From UBA6059 sp040219045 (GTDB lineage Bacteria; Bacteroidota; Bacteroidia; Cytophagales; Cyclobacteriaceae), in contig OZ245881.1 in assembly GCA_965229505.1 (NCBI GenBank), positions 1,612,001-1,676,000 on the forward strand: a stretch of 64,000 nucleotides of DNA, read 5' to 3'. The notes under the pieces were generated by a model. It searched no databases and was not told the origin of the DNA. It worked only from the letters and a program-made list of their open reading frames with translations. The translations under genes and the position numbers were made by a program. Numbering within the stretch: the stretch's first letter is position 1; every line of letters begins with the position of its first letter. Below are positions 1 through 7,016 of the stretch, one piece after another.

Positions 1-106
1 TTTCAGCGTTGATTACGACGGTCATCACCCTGGTAACCGTGGGTTATCATTCAGTCACTGCTGCATTGTCAAACCCCTCCTTTTCGCTCAAGGAGGAATA
101 GCCGAA
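1..106. other. Left edge, no supported gene; small hairpin
   Basis: I see no convincing coding sequence here; the short open frames on either strand have no recognisable features. Positions 76-96 form a 7-bp hairpin (CCTCCTT, 7-nt loop, AAGGAGG) just downstream of the leftward ankyrin gene. It could end that transcript, but no clear T run follows the stem, so a terminator call is weak. Confidence 0.3.
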
Positions 107-580
107 TCAATCAGCTTTCTCTAACAGCTCGATCATCTCAGCATTTCGCTGAGCACGGGCCTGATCAAGTGCGGTATTGCCTTTGGCATCTTTGATGGAG
201 GGGTCTGCACCATGGCTAATCAAGAGTTCGGCTATCTCAAGCTGTCCAAAAGACGCACAGTAGTTGAGGCCTGTCGCCCCCTGTTTGCTCACTGCGTTGA
301 TATCAGTACCTCGCTCGATCAACAGCTCAGCAATTTCGAGGTAGCCTTTAAAGCAAACACCCATCAGGGCGGTATTGCCGGCAGCATCTCGTGCATTGAC
401 ATCAGCATCATGATCTAGTAGTAGCGTCACCGCTTCCTCAGACCCACTGTACGCCGCTAGTATTAGCGGAGTGAAGCCGCGGCTGTCAGGCTGATTGACT
501 AATGACGCATCTGTCTTGATGAGTCCTTCAAGATTGGTCACATCATTTTCTCTCACCAATTGAAAAATATCCTTACTCAT
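107..580 (-). CDS. Ankyrin-repeat protein
   Basis: A 157-residue protein made almost entirely of about four ankyrin repeats. The repeat signature is visible several times (GFTPLILAAYSG, GNTALMGVCFKG, GATGLNYCASFG, GNTALDQARAQR), each followed by an LLL/ELLI helix ending in HGAD or similar. It has no signal peptide or membrane segment, so it is probably a cytoplasmic protein-binding scaffold. It is transcribed divergently from the OxyR-type regulator, with about 157 bp between their starts. In other bacteria small ankyrin proteins are often encoded beside catalase genes and help catalase activity. The OxyR neighbour fits that idea, but no catalase gene is in this window. The partner is therefore inference. 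Confidence 0.88.
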   Translation of the reverse strand: MSKDIFQLVRENDVTNLEGLIKTDASLVNQPDSRGFTPLILAAYSGSEEAVTLLLDHDADVNARDAAGNTALMGVCFKGYLEIAELLIERGTDINAVSKQGATGLNYCASFGQLEIAELLISHGADPSIKDAKGNTALDQARAQRNAEMIELLEKAD

Positions 581-737
581 AGATAATTGTAATTTACCGT
601 TTTAGCTATCGCCTTAGCCTATGCAATCAGGACACTTGTGGGTAGAACTGAAGCAATTAAAGAATAGCATTTTTTTGATAGCCCCAAACTTACTATTATT
701 AAAAACTATAGAATAAATAAGTCAATAGGAAAAAGTT

Positions 738-1682
738 ATGACTTTCACGCAATTACAATATGCTCTCGCGCTCCAAAAATTTCAAAACTTCAAGCGAGCC
801 GCCGAGCACCTTTCTATTAGCCAACCTGCGCTCAGCATACAGATTCAAAAGTTGGAAGAGTCTGTGGGCATCAAGCTATTCAATAGAAATACCACACCCC
901 TTGAAGCCACCAGTGATGGCCAGCTCTTCCTCATCAGGGCTCAGGATATTGTCAACAACGCCCGACAGCTTGAAAACTTTGCATCCGAGTTATCAGAAGA
1001 CTTCACAGGCGAACTCAATATTGGAGTGATCCCCACATTGGCGCCATTCCTTATTCCGCTGTTTAGCAAAACTCTGCAGGCAGACTTCCCCAACATTCAG
1101 CTGATTTTCCGCGAGCAGATCACCGAACATGTCGTCAACAATGTACGCACCGGGGAGCTGGATGTGGGCTTGATCTCCACACCCATTCAAGTTTATGGCA
1201 TCCAGTCTATCCCCTTGTTTTATGAGCGATTCTATGTCTATGCATCACATGAGCAGACCGATGACTCCCCGGACATTCGGCTGGAAGATATCAACTACGC
1301 CGAGCTCTGGCTACTGGATGAGGGTAACTGCTTTCGCGATCAGGTCAACGACTTCTGCGATCTGAAGTCAATCCTCAAAGGCAAGAAATTTATCTACCAT
1401 AGCAACTCCATCGATGCACTGATCCGTATGGTTGACACACACGGGGGGATGACCATTCTACCGGAATTGACCACCCTCAGCCTATCGGAATATCAAGAAG
1501 AGAACCTAAAAACCATCAGTGGCATCCCTAAGGCCCGTGAGATCGGCATGATTGTCACCCACAACTATGGTAAGGCCCGCTATATAAAGCTGATCGAGGA
1601 GTACATCAAGTCCAATATCCCTCATCACATGCTCTCAGGAGCTAATTATGATGTGGTCGATCCCCATATTGCGATGGATTGA
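738..1682 (+). CDS. oxyR: LysR-family peroxide sensor, OxyR type
   Basis: A 314-residue LysR-type transcription regulator. Residues 1-60 hold the winged helix-turn-helix (FTQLQYALALQKFQNFKRAA, then LSISQPALSIQIQKLE), and residues 90-300 the periplasmic-binding-like effector domain. The motif GNCFRDQVNDFC places cysteines at residues 198 and 207, with the same C-x8-C spacing as the redox pair C199/C208 of E. coli OxyR. This is direct evidence for peroxide sensing by disulfide formation. The length matches the family. The last 23 codons are part of a 77-bp segment repeated at 2643-2719, so the present C-terminus may have been delivered by an inserted cassette. OxyR normally controls catalase and peroxidase genes, which are not in view. 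Confidence 0.93.
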   Translation: MTFTQLQYALALQKFQNFKRAAEHLSISQPALSIQIQKLEESVGIKLFNRNTTPLEATSDGQLFLIRAQDIVNNARQLENFASELSEDFTGELNIGVIPTLAPFLIPLFSKTLQADFPNIQLIFREQITEHVVNNVRTGELDVGLISTPIQVYGIQSIPLFYERFYVYASHEQTDDSPDIRLEDINYAELWLLDEGNCFRDQVNDFCDLKSILKGKKFIYHSNSIDALIRMVDTHGGMTILPELTTLSLSEYQEENLKTISGIPKAREIGMIVTHNYGKARYIKLIEEYIKSNIPHHMLSGANYDVVDPHIAMD

Positions 1683-1687
1683 TCACA
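1611..1687. repeat. Direct repeat copy 1 (oxyR 3' end)
   Basis: This 77-bp segment covers the last codons and stop of oxyR. It recurs at 2643-2719 with 73 of 77 identical bases. The first 53 bases are identical and all four differences lie in the final third. The two copies flank the DUF4160 and DUF2442/HTH genes and an FRG-like remnant, as expected for an insertion at the end of oxyR. Confidence 0.92.
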
Positions 1688-1729
1688 TCAAAATGTTTGC
1701 GAGGTTGTAAGCTAAAACCATTAACTTTA

Positions 1730-1745
1730 TTGTCTATTTAGACAA
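1730..1745. promoter_or_regulatory. Palindromic operator of the DUF4160 module
   Basis: TTGTCTATTTAGACAA is a perfect palindrome with 7-bp arms and a 2-bp centre, ending 7 bases before the TTG start of the DUF4160 gene. The second gene of this pair ends in an XRE-type helix-turn-helix, and such proteins commonly bind dyads like this to repress their own operon. Autoregulation is inference; the palindrome is seen directly. Confidence 0.6.
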
Positions 1746-1752
1746 CACTGGA

Positions 1753-1986
1753 TTGCCAACTTTGAAGATAGTAGATTCGATAAAGGTGGATGTCTACTCT
1801 CGTGAACATCCACCGCCACACTTTCATGCTATTTATGCTGAGCATGAAGAATTGATTGTAATTGAAACGCTTGAAAACTATGCGGGCTATCTGCCAAAGG
1901 CACAACGAAATAAAGTCATCGCTTGGGCTTCCGAAAGGAGGCCTTATTTGCTAGAGAATTTCAAAAGACTAAACCCAAGGCTATGA
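1753..1986 (+). CDS. DUF4160 protein, first gene of a TA-like pair
   Basis: A 77-residue DUF4160 protein. It shows the family pattern: an MPT start, then VDVYSREHPPPHFHAIYAEHE with its proline/histidine-rich centre, and a C-terminal helical part. The start is TTG at 1753, because the MPT start is typical of the family and no ATG lies nearby in frame. Its TGA stop overlaps the ATG of the next gene (ATGA at 1983-1986), implying translational coupling. DUF4160 genes commonly sit beside DUF2442 genes and are suspected toxin-antitoxin components, but no biochemical activity is established for this one. The 16-bp palindrome just upstream is a likely operator. Confidence 0.8.
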   Translation: MPTLKIVDSIKVDVYSREHPPPHFHAIYAEHEELIVIETLENYAGYLPKAQRNKVIAWASERRPYLLENFKRLNPRL

Positions 1987-2507
1987 GAAAGAGACCGGTC
2001 ATTCCAAGAATTATAAAAATTCAAGAGATCAGCGGGCATACTATCCGATGTATGTTTAACAATGGGGAAAGCCGATTACTTGATTTCAAGCAGATATTTC
2101 ACGAGTGGAAGGTTACCAAAGTAGATCCTGAGTACACATTGCTCTCACTGTCGGAATTCCAAAAGGTCGAGCTTAGGAACTTCACATTATCGTGGAGCAA
2201 CGTGACCACTTCACTAGTTTCCGAAACTGGTGAGGAAGAGTCTCATCCGTATGAGTTGAGTCCTGATGTTCTTTATAAGTTGAGTCAACCGGTAGAACGA
2301 CAAGGAGCTGAGCGGTTCGGTAGTATGATAAAGTCTGCTCGAATTAAAGCTGGGCTGACACAAGAGCAACTGGCAGAAAGAAGTGGGACGTCCCGCTTTT
2401 ATATTTCTCGTCTCGAAAATGACCGTACGGATGTGGAGCTCTCTACTTTGAGAAAAATTGTAGAGGCGGGTCTTGGGAAGCGGTTTAGAGTGATGATCGA
2501 AGAGTGA
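1983..2507 (+). CDS. DUF2442-HTH (XRE) antitoxin-like regulator
   Basis: A 174-residue two-domain protein. Residues 1-90 resemble DUF2442 (TIRCMFNNGESRLLDFKQIF). Residues about 110-170 form an XRE/Cro helix-turn-helix (IKSARIKAGLTQEQLAERSG, then SRFYISRLENDRTDVELSTL). I place the start at ATG 1983, inside the ATGA overlap with the DUF4160 gene; an upstream extension in the same frame would lie wholly within that gene. The combination suggests an antitoxin or autorepressor that neutralises DUF4160 and binds the palindrome at 1730-1745. That role is inferred from fusion and operon layout. The pair lies between the two copies of the oxyR tail and so is probably part of the inserted cassette. Confidence 0.82.
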   Translation: MRKRPVIPRIIKIQEISGHTIRCMFNNGESRLLDFKQIFHEWKVTKVDPEYTLLSLSEFQKVELRNFTLSWSNVTTSLVSETGEEESHPYELSPDVLYKLSQPVERQGAERFGSMIKSARIKAGLTQEQLAERSGTSRFYISRLENDRTDVELSTLRKIVEAGLGKRFRVMIEE

Positions 2508-2564
2508 ATCTGCCTTCTGCTATTTAATTTTAACACTTTTCCAATGAGTTATGGGGTGTAGAAT

Positions 2565-2714
2565 ATGCAAGTCAGAGAACTAAAAATCGAATCCTTTGAA
2601 GGTTTTTTGAAGTTTATTGACGCTCACAAAAATTATGAGGGTTCCAATATCCCTCATCACATGCTCTCAGGAGCTAATTATGATGTGGTCGATCCGCACA
2701 CTGCAATGGATTGA
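2565..2714 (+). pseudogene. FRG-like gene remnant fused to an oxyR tail
   Basis: A 49-residue open frame. Its first 25 residues (MQVRELKIESFEGFLKFIDA and onward) resemble the beginning of FRG-domain proteins, where a basic opening is followed by S-x-x-x-F-L-x-F-I. At residue 26 the frame switches into a second copy of the OxyR C-terminus (SNIPHHMLSGANYDVVDPHT and on to the same stop). The junction keeps the OxyR reading frame. The FRG core, expected to run well past 100 residues, is missing. I read this as a truncated gene joined to oxyR sequence by recombination; whether the short chimera is translated is unknown. The FRG assignment is tentative because so little remains. Confidence 0.6.
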
Positions 2715-2719
2715 TCACA
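2643..2719. repeat. Direct repeat copy 2 (oxyR 3' end)
   Basis: Second copy of the oxyR tail, offset by exactly 1032 bp from copy 1. Four bases differ: three are silent in the OxyR frame and one changes Ile to Thr. Mostly silent change implies the two copies diverged in separate functional oxyR genes before being brought together, rather than by recent local duplication. Confidence 0.92.
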
Positions 2720-2742
2720 ATTAACCAAAGAACAAATTTTGC

Positions 2743-2758
2743 GTACACATTTGTGTAC
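2743..2758. promoter_or_regulatory. Palindromic operator of yefM-yoeB
   Basis: GTACACATTTGTGTAC is a perfect dyad with 7-bp arms. With the next base it includes TGTACA, the core hexamer known for YefM-family operators. TACATTTG at 2756-2763 matches the Bacteroidota -7 element (TAnnTTTG), so the repressor would cover the promoter. A transcript starting just after it would have a very short leader before ATG 2782. Confidence 0.65.
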
Positions 2759-2781
2759 ATTTGGCAAAAGATATAAACTAT

Positions 2782-3039
2782 ATGAATACCGCTACCCTAC
2801 GGGACTTAAGAGCGAATATGAAAGCTCATTTTGACAAACTCGAAGAGAATCAAGATATTCTACTAGTGCCCAGAAGCGGCAATAAAGAAGCAATGGTGGT
2901 AATGACGCTTTCGGAATACAACAGTATGAAAGAAACTGAATATCTCCTATCGTCTCCTGAGAATGTCAAGGTGATGGAGAAAGCGAAGAGAGAACTGGAT
3001 GGCGATCAGACTGTAGCCTTTGACCTTTCTGATAAGTGA
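2782..3039 (+). CDS. yefM: YefM/Phd-family antitoxin
   Basis: An 85-residue antitoxin. The N-terminal half is the Phd/YefM DNA-binding fold (NTATLRDLRANMKAHFDKLE, then ILLVPRSGNKEAMVVMTLSE). The C-terminal half (residues 55-85) is the flexible toxin-neutralising tail. I chose ATG 2782 because the family begins close to this point and the in-frame TTG at 2761 lies inside the presumed promoter. The TGA stop overlaps the GTG start of the toxin gene (GTGA at 3036-3039). YefM binds YoeB and also represses the operon; the TGTACA-containing palindrome just upstream fits that. Confidence 0.9.
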   Translation: MNTATLRDLRANMKAHFDKLEENQDILLVPRSGNKEAMVVMTLSEYNSMKETEYLLSSPENVKVMEKAKRELDGDQTVAFDLSDK

Positions 3040-3311
3040 ATATTCTCTTTTCGAAGACAGCCTGGGTACAATATCTGGATTGGCAAGAAGAAGACGAGAA
3101 GATAATCCTGAGAATTTATGAACTGCTCAAAGCAATATCGCGAGACCCGTTTAAGGGAATAGGCAAACCAGAACCACTTCGTCAGAGTCTGAAAGGGTAC
3201 TGGTCAAGACGTATCAACTCAGAGCACCGATTGGTTTATAGAATAGTAGGTAAAGTCGGGGAAGGACAGAGAATTGAAGTGCTGACCTGTCGATATCACT
3301 ACAGAAAGTAG
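3036..3311 (+). CDS. yoeB: YoeB-family mRNA interferase toxin
   Basis: A 91-residue Txe/YoeB toxin, a ribosome-dependent endoribonuclease of the RelE fold. Residues matching the catalytic set are present: E46 in GIGKPEPLR, R65 in NSEHRLVYR, and a terminal His-Tyr pair (H88, Y89) in CRYHYRK. The protein therefore appears intact and potentially active. It starts with GTG overlapping the antitoxin stop, so translation is coupled. It converges on the TauE/SafE-like gene, with only 3 bases between the two stops. A small insert (VGKVGEGQ) before the last strand makes it slightly longer than E. coli YoeB. Confidence 0.93.
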   Translation: MNILFSKTAWVQYLDWQEEDEKIILRIYELLKAISRDPFKGIGKPEPLRQSLKGYWSRRINSEHRLVYRIVGKVGEGQRIEVLTCRYHYRK

Positions 3312-3314
3312 TTG

Positions 3315-4004
3315 TTACTCCACACACTCCACCACCTCACCGCTATCACTAGCTGCGATCTCAGGGCTGAGGTAAGGGATGCCGAGGTTCATACCTCGCA
3401 GGATTAACGCGAGTGCCATCACCACTACGAACGCTGGGATGGCCTTCTGCACTTGGAGTTTGAATTTTGCCGGTAGGATATAGCTAGAGTAGGCGGCAAA
3501 AAGCATCATCGGTAGCGTACCCAACCCAAAGAGCACCATGAACTGCATGCCCAGGATCGGCTCGCCAGTGGCTAATGCGCCCGCCACGGCCATGTACACA
3601 AGGCCGCAGGGCAGGAAGCCATTCATGATGCCAATTAAAAAGGAGAAGGAGAGGCCCCTCTTTCGAAAAAGAGGAATGATCCTCGCCTTAACCTTATTGG
3701 GGAACGAATAAAAAAACTTCCATTTGAATACCCTTGGAAAGACCAGTCCCACCAAGAGCGCAACACCAAGCGCTATCGAAAGCCCGTGTTGGAAACCTGT
3801 CAATAAAATACCCTTACCTACTAAACCCAGAATGCCTCCTATTAATGCATAGGACATGATTCGGCCCATGTTATACAGGAGTCTGCCTCCTAGTATGGAC
3901 AATTCGTGATAGCCCGTTTTTGGCAGGCTAAATGCCAATGGCCCACACATGCCCAGGCAGTGAAAGCTACCCAATAGTCCCAGTATGAATGCTGAGTATA
4001 GCAC
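3315..4004 (-). CDS. TauE/SafE-like membrane protein of the cbb3 assembly operon
   Basis: A 229-residue protein with about six membrane helices. It opens with AFILGLLGSFHCLGMCGPLA, the signature of the sulfite exporter TauE/SafE (UreH/DsbD-like) family often encoded after ccoH. The C-x4-C pair in that segment and a later FLPCGLVYM cysteine suggest metal or thiol chemistry. A role in copper delivery or cytochrome maturation for the cbb3 oxidase is a family-level guess. It starts with GTG, sharing one base with the TAG stop of ccoH, and is the last gene of the leftward cco operon. Confidence 0.85.
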   Translation of the reverse strand: MLYSAFILGLLGSFHCLGMCGPLAFSLPKTGYHELSILGGRLLYNMGRIMSYALIGGILGLVGKGILLTGFQHGLSIALGVALLVGLVFPRVFKWKFFYSFPNKVKARIIPLFRKRGLSFSFLIGIMNGFLPCGLVYMAVAGALATGEPILGMQFMVLFGLGTLPMMLFAAYSSYILPAKFKLQVQKAIPAFVVVMALALILRGMNLGIPYLSPEIAASDSGEVVECVE

Positions 4005-4441
4005 TACAGTATCAGGGTCTGCTCGTCATAGTAGCCCTTGCCATCAGCACTCCAAGACACCTTCACTTTCCAAAGGCCGGGTATCGCTTCGCTGAGATCA
4101 AGCAATTGAGCGCCCCCTCCGTCAGGATTGACCGCCACTTTGAAGTCCAGGTTTCCGTTAGAAGGTCTGAAAAAATGGATCTCTCCTTGTGGCTTATCCT
4201 TACCGCCTATCGGAAACTGAATGGATGCCCTCCGAGCTTCAGACAAATATTTGATAGCAAGCGGCTGCTCTAGTTTTTTGAAGTTTTCGATTTTGGTGAT
4301 CTGCGATTGATACTCTATCTCCTTTTGATAGTAATCCTCTGATACAAGGTAAAAGTCCTGTCGAACACTTACCACTACCAGTGAGATGATGATTGCCGCA
4401 AATACTGCAAACGAAATGAAAATCTTTGTTCCCCAATTCAT
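4004..4441 (-). CDS. ccoH: FixH/CcoH cbb3 oxidase assembly protein
   Basis: A 145-residue FixH/CcoH protein. One N-terminal membrane helix (residues 5-27, FISFAVFAAIIISLVVVSV) is followed by the conserved YYQKEIEYQ segment and an extracytoplasmic beta-rich domain. CcoH helps assemble and stabilise the cbb3 cytochrome c oxidase. The gene follows ccoG with 4 bases between them and its stop touches the GTG start of the TauE/SafE-like gene, so all three are probably translated from one message. Confidence 0.92.
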   Translation of the reverse strand: MNWGTKIFISFAVFAAIIISLVVVSVRQDFYLVSEDYYQKEIEYQSQITKIENFKKLEQPLAIKYLSEARRASIQFPIGGKDKPQGEIHFFRPSNGNLDFKVAVNPDGGGAQLLDLSEAIPGLWKVKVSWSADGKGYYDEQTLIL

Positions 4442-4445
4442 GACT

Positions 4446-5855
4446 TTAGTTCGTTATAGGTCCTAAAAAATTTGTTTTGATTTCATCAATCAATTGATCG
4501 TCTTTATACAGCTCTATGACCAGCTTGGTCGTGACGCCTGTGATTACTTCTTTCGGTAGCTCGATAAAGTAGACGCTCTCCATATTACCGGTCGCTGGTA
4601 CTACCACAGCCTGTTCTCCTACCCTTTTGATAGTACCATCCTCCTGATCCTTAAGCCTCAGATCAAGGTGGACATCATCAAATGTCTTATTGATAAACTG
4701 GATATTGTAAAGGTTGCTGATACGGTTATTCTCCTGCTCCTGATAGAGCATTCCGGGTACGCGCATGATAGTCGCCTCTACATCCGTGCGCGTAGCTAGT
4801 AGAAAAGAGAATAGCCCAAGTAATGCTGCCAACACCACCGAATAAGCCGCCATTCTGGGTGTGAATCTGGTCTTGATTTGCTCTTTGATTCCGTTGTAGG
4901 AGGCGTACCTGATCAGGCCTTTCGGCTTATCAATCTTGGTCATCACATCATCGCAGGCGTCTATACAAGCAGTACAGTTGACACACTCCAGTTGAGTGCC
5001 GTTACGGATATCTATTCCGGTAGGACATGCATGCACGCAAAGCTTACAGTCAATGCAGTCTCCTTTCTCTTCTGCGGGGGCACTCTTCTTTAATTTACCT
5101 CTGGGCTCTCCACGCAACCAGTCGTAAGCCACCACGATGGATTCCTTGTCGAGAAGTACGCCTTGTAACCTGCCGTAGGGGCACACGGCAATGCATGCCT
5201 GCTCCCTGAAATAACTAAACACCCAATAGAAAACTCCTGTAAAAGCGATCAAACTCAGGAAGCCTGTCATATGCTCCGTAGGTGACTGAGTGACTATCTC
5301 CTTCACCTGGTCAATACCGATAAGATAGGCCATCAGCGTATGTGCTATCAGGACGGATATGGCTATGAATATACCATGCTTAGTGGCCCGCTTGATGATC
5401 TTATCCTTATTCCAAGGCATCTTATCAAGCCTCCGCTGTTTGTTGGCATCCCCTTCAATCCAGTACTCGATCTTGCGAAAGACCATCTCCATGAAGAGGG
5501 TCTGTGGGCATGCCCAGCCGCACCATATCCTCCCAAAAACTACCGTAAAAAGGATAATGAATACAAACAAGGCGATCATACCAATACCGAGGATATGAAA
5601 ATCCTGTGGCCAGAATGGAACTCCAAACAGTATGAATTTTCGCTCAAATACGTTGAACAGAAACATTGGATTTCCATTCCAGCTAAGGAATGGTCCTGTG
5701 AATAATAACGAAAGCAGGATTATCGTGACGATAATCCTGGCATTGTGGAATGAGCCGGACGGCTTCTTTGGATAAACCCAGATCCTATTTCCCTCCTTGT
5801 CTACAGTCCCGATGGTGTCACGGAACTCCTCATCAAATTCATATAGGTTCTCCAT
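4446..5855 (-). CDS. ccoG: CcoG/FixG cupric reductase, polyferredoxin
   Basis: A 469-residue CcoG. Several membrane helices occupy residues 38-215. CGWACP at 112-117 and CIAVCPYGR at 221-229 are the conserved membrane-adjacent cysteine motifs. Two classical 4Fe-4S clusters follow (cysteines 267, 270, 273, 277 and 291, 294, 297, 301). One more helix lies near 335-355, and an Ig-like domain ends the protein. CcoG is reported to reduce Cu(II) to Cu(I) during cbb3 oxidase copper-centre assembly. It lies in the expected place between ccoP and ccoH, and all the cluster ligands are present. Confidence 0.95.
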   Translation of the reverse strand: MENLYEFDEEFRDTIGTVDKEGNRIWVYPKKPSGSFHNARIIVTIILLSLLFTGPFLSWNGNPMFLFNVFERKFILFGVPFWPQDFHILGIGMIALFVFIILFTVVFGRIWCGWACPQTLFMEMVFRKIEYWIEGDANKQRRLDKMPWNKDKIIKRATKHGIFIAISVLIAHTLMAYLIGIDQVKEIVTQSPTEHMTGFLSLIAFTGVFYWVFSYFREQACIAVCPYGRLQGVLLDKESIVVAYDWLRGEPRGKLKKSAPAEEKGDCIDCKLCVHACPTGIDIRNGTQLECVNCTACIDACDDVMTKIDKPKGLIRYASYNGIKEQIKTRFTPRMAAYSVVLAALLGLFSFLLATRTDVEATIMRVPGMLYQEQENNRISNLYNIQFINKTFDDVHLDLRLKDQEDGTIKRVGEQAVVVPATGNMESVYFIELPKEVITGVTTKLVIELYKDDQLIDEIKTNFLGPITN

Positions 5856-5870
5856 AAATTGTCGCCTGCT

Positions 5871-6815
5871 CTAATTATTGGCTTGTACTTCCGTAGATGC
5901 TTCTTCTGTCGACTCTTCATCAGCCGGGGCTGCCGCAGGCTCATACAGATCCCCCTGAGGCTCCTTACCATTGGCAGGAGTGGTGCCCTGGAACATAAGG
6001 ATGTAGCTTGAGACATCTCTCATATCTGCGGGGCTTAGTTGATCCTGCCAAGCGATCATACCTTTTTCGGGTACGCCATACTTCACTACTCTGAAGATAT
6101 CTTGCATTGATCCGCCGTGTATCCAGTACTTATCAGTAAAGTTGGGGCCTACTAAGCCGCCTCCATCGTTCTGATGACATACGGCGCAGTTGCGCTCATA
6201 GAGTTTTTGTCCATTGGCAAGATGTCCCGGATCATCACTGAACTCTACTGTGGATTCATCTATGCTCTCCGTGGATGCGACCTGACGTGCTTCTACGGCT
6301 GATCTCGCCTCGGCAAGCTCCATCTGATACTCCTCTTCTTGAAGTGGTAAAGTGCCAGTCACGTGATAAACAATCAAATAAACAACACTCCAAGCGATCG
6401 TGAAGTAGAAAAGCCACTTCCACCATGGTGGTAGATGGTTGTCCAGCTCTCGGATACCATCATATTCATGATCTAGCAAAATGGTTCTTTCCTTTTCGAT
6501 AGGCACTGCATCTGTCATAGTCTTGTTGAAGCTGGACCAGAAGTTAGGCTCGGCCTCAGCAGCTACGCCTGCCTTCTCCTTGTCTTTGTTAACAATAACT
6601 TTGAGAACGGTGAGTGTATAGATGGCTACCATCAACACCAGAACGGAGACCACTAGTGCAAGTCCCAGTACGAAAAGGATCAGCAAGTCCTGCTCGGTCG
6701 CTCGCTCAAAAAACGACGGCTCTGCTTCCTGTGCCTGTGCCAAAACAGGTGCTGTAAAAAGTACCACCAATGTGAACAACCCCTTCTTAAGTATATTTAG
6801 ATTCAACTTTTTCAT
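5871..6815 (-). CDS. ccoP: cbb3 oxidase subunit III, single-heme CcoP
   Basis: A 314-residue cytochrome c subunit. It has a signal-like helix at residues 10-28, a second helix at 43-72, a third at 131-152 after the WWKWLF segment, and then one cytochrome c domain. That domain has a single heme site, C210-AVC-H214, with a likely methionine ligand in KGMIAW near 253. Proteobacterial CcoP has two hemes; single-heme versions are typical of Bacteroidota. The acidic alanine/glutamate-rich tail (residues 275-314) is low complexity. The start overlaps the ccoQ stop as ATGA. The subunit passes electrons from soluble or membrane donors to the CcoO part. Confidence 0.94.
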   Translation of the reverse strand: MKKLNLNILKKGLFTLVVLFTAPVLAQAQEAEPSFFERATEQDLLILFVLGLALVVSVLVLMVAIYTLTVLKVIVNKDKEKAGVAAEAEPNFWSSFNKTMTDAVPIEKERTILLDHEYDGIRELDNHLPPWWKWLFYFTIAWSVVYLIVYHVTGTLPLQEEEYQMELAEARSAVEARQVASTESIDESTVEFSDDPGHLANGQKLYERNCAVCHQNDGGGLVGPNFTDKYWIHGGSMQDIFRVVKYGVPEKGMIAWQDQLSPADMRDVSSYILMFQGTTPANGKEPQGDLYEPAAAPADEESTEEASTEVQANN

Positions 6816-7009
6816 TTTCCTGATTCGGTTTGTTGGTCATCGATTTGATCATCTGAGGTCAGTGGAATATTCTCCATATACCCGATGTAGCTCTTATCAG
6901 TTCTGAAGACCCACCAGAGCAGGCCGACAAAAAACGAGAAGAATATGATCAGTGATATCACCGGCCATAACTCTATATTTTCGATTCCTCTTAATACTTC
7001 TTTATACAT
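6812..7009 (-). CDS. ccoQ: cbb3 oxidase small subunit CcoQ
   Basis: A 65-residue protein with one membrane helix (residues 16-36, VISLIIFFSFFVGLLWWVF) followed by the RTDKSYI segment and an acidic cytoplasmic tail. Size, topology and position between ccoNO and ccoP identify it as CcoQ/FixQ, which stabilises the cbb3 complex. Seven bases separate it from the ccoNO stop. It overlaps ccoP by four bases. Confidence 0.88.
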   Translation of the reverse strand: MYKEVLRGIENIELWPVISLIIFFSFFVGLLWWVFRTDKSYIGYMENIPLTSDDQIDDQQTESGK

Positions 7010-7016
7010 GACAAGA

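Noticed and set aside
76..96. Intrinsic terminator after the ankyrin gene
   Set aside because: The 7-bp stem is real but is not followed by a clear T run on the minus strand, so I list it only as a hairpin.
664..711. ATAG/CTAT elements upstream of oxyR as an OxyR binding site
   Set aside because: The four-base elements are present but spaced 14-15 bp apart instead of the 11-bp period of known OxyR sites. In A/T-rich DNA they can occur by chance.
1753..3311. Transposon or integron carrying the toxin-antitoxin genes
   Set aside because: There is no transposase, integrase, terminal inverted repeat or attC-like structure; the only mobility evidence is the duplicated oxyR tail.
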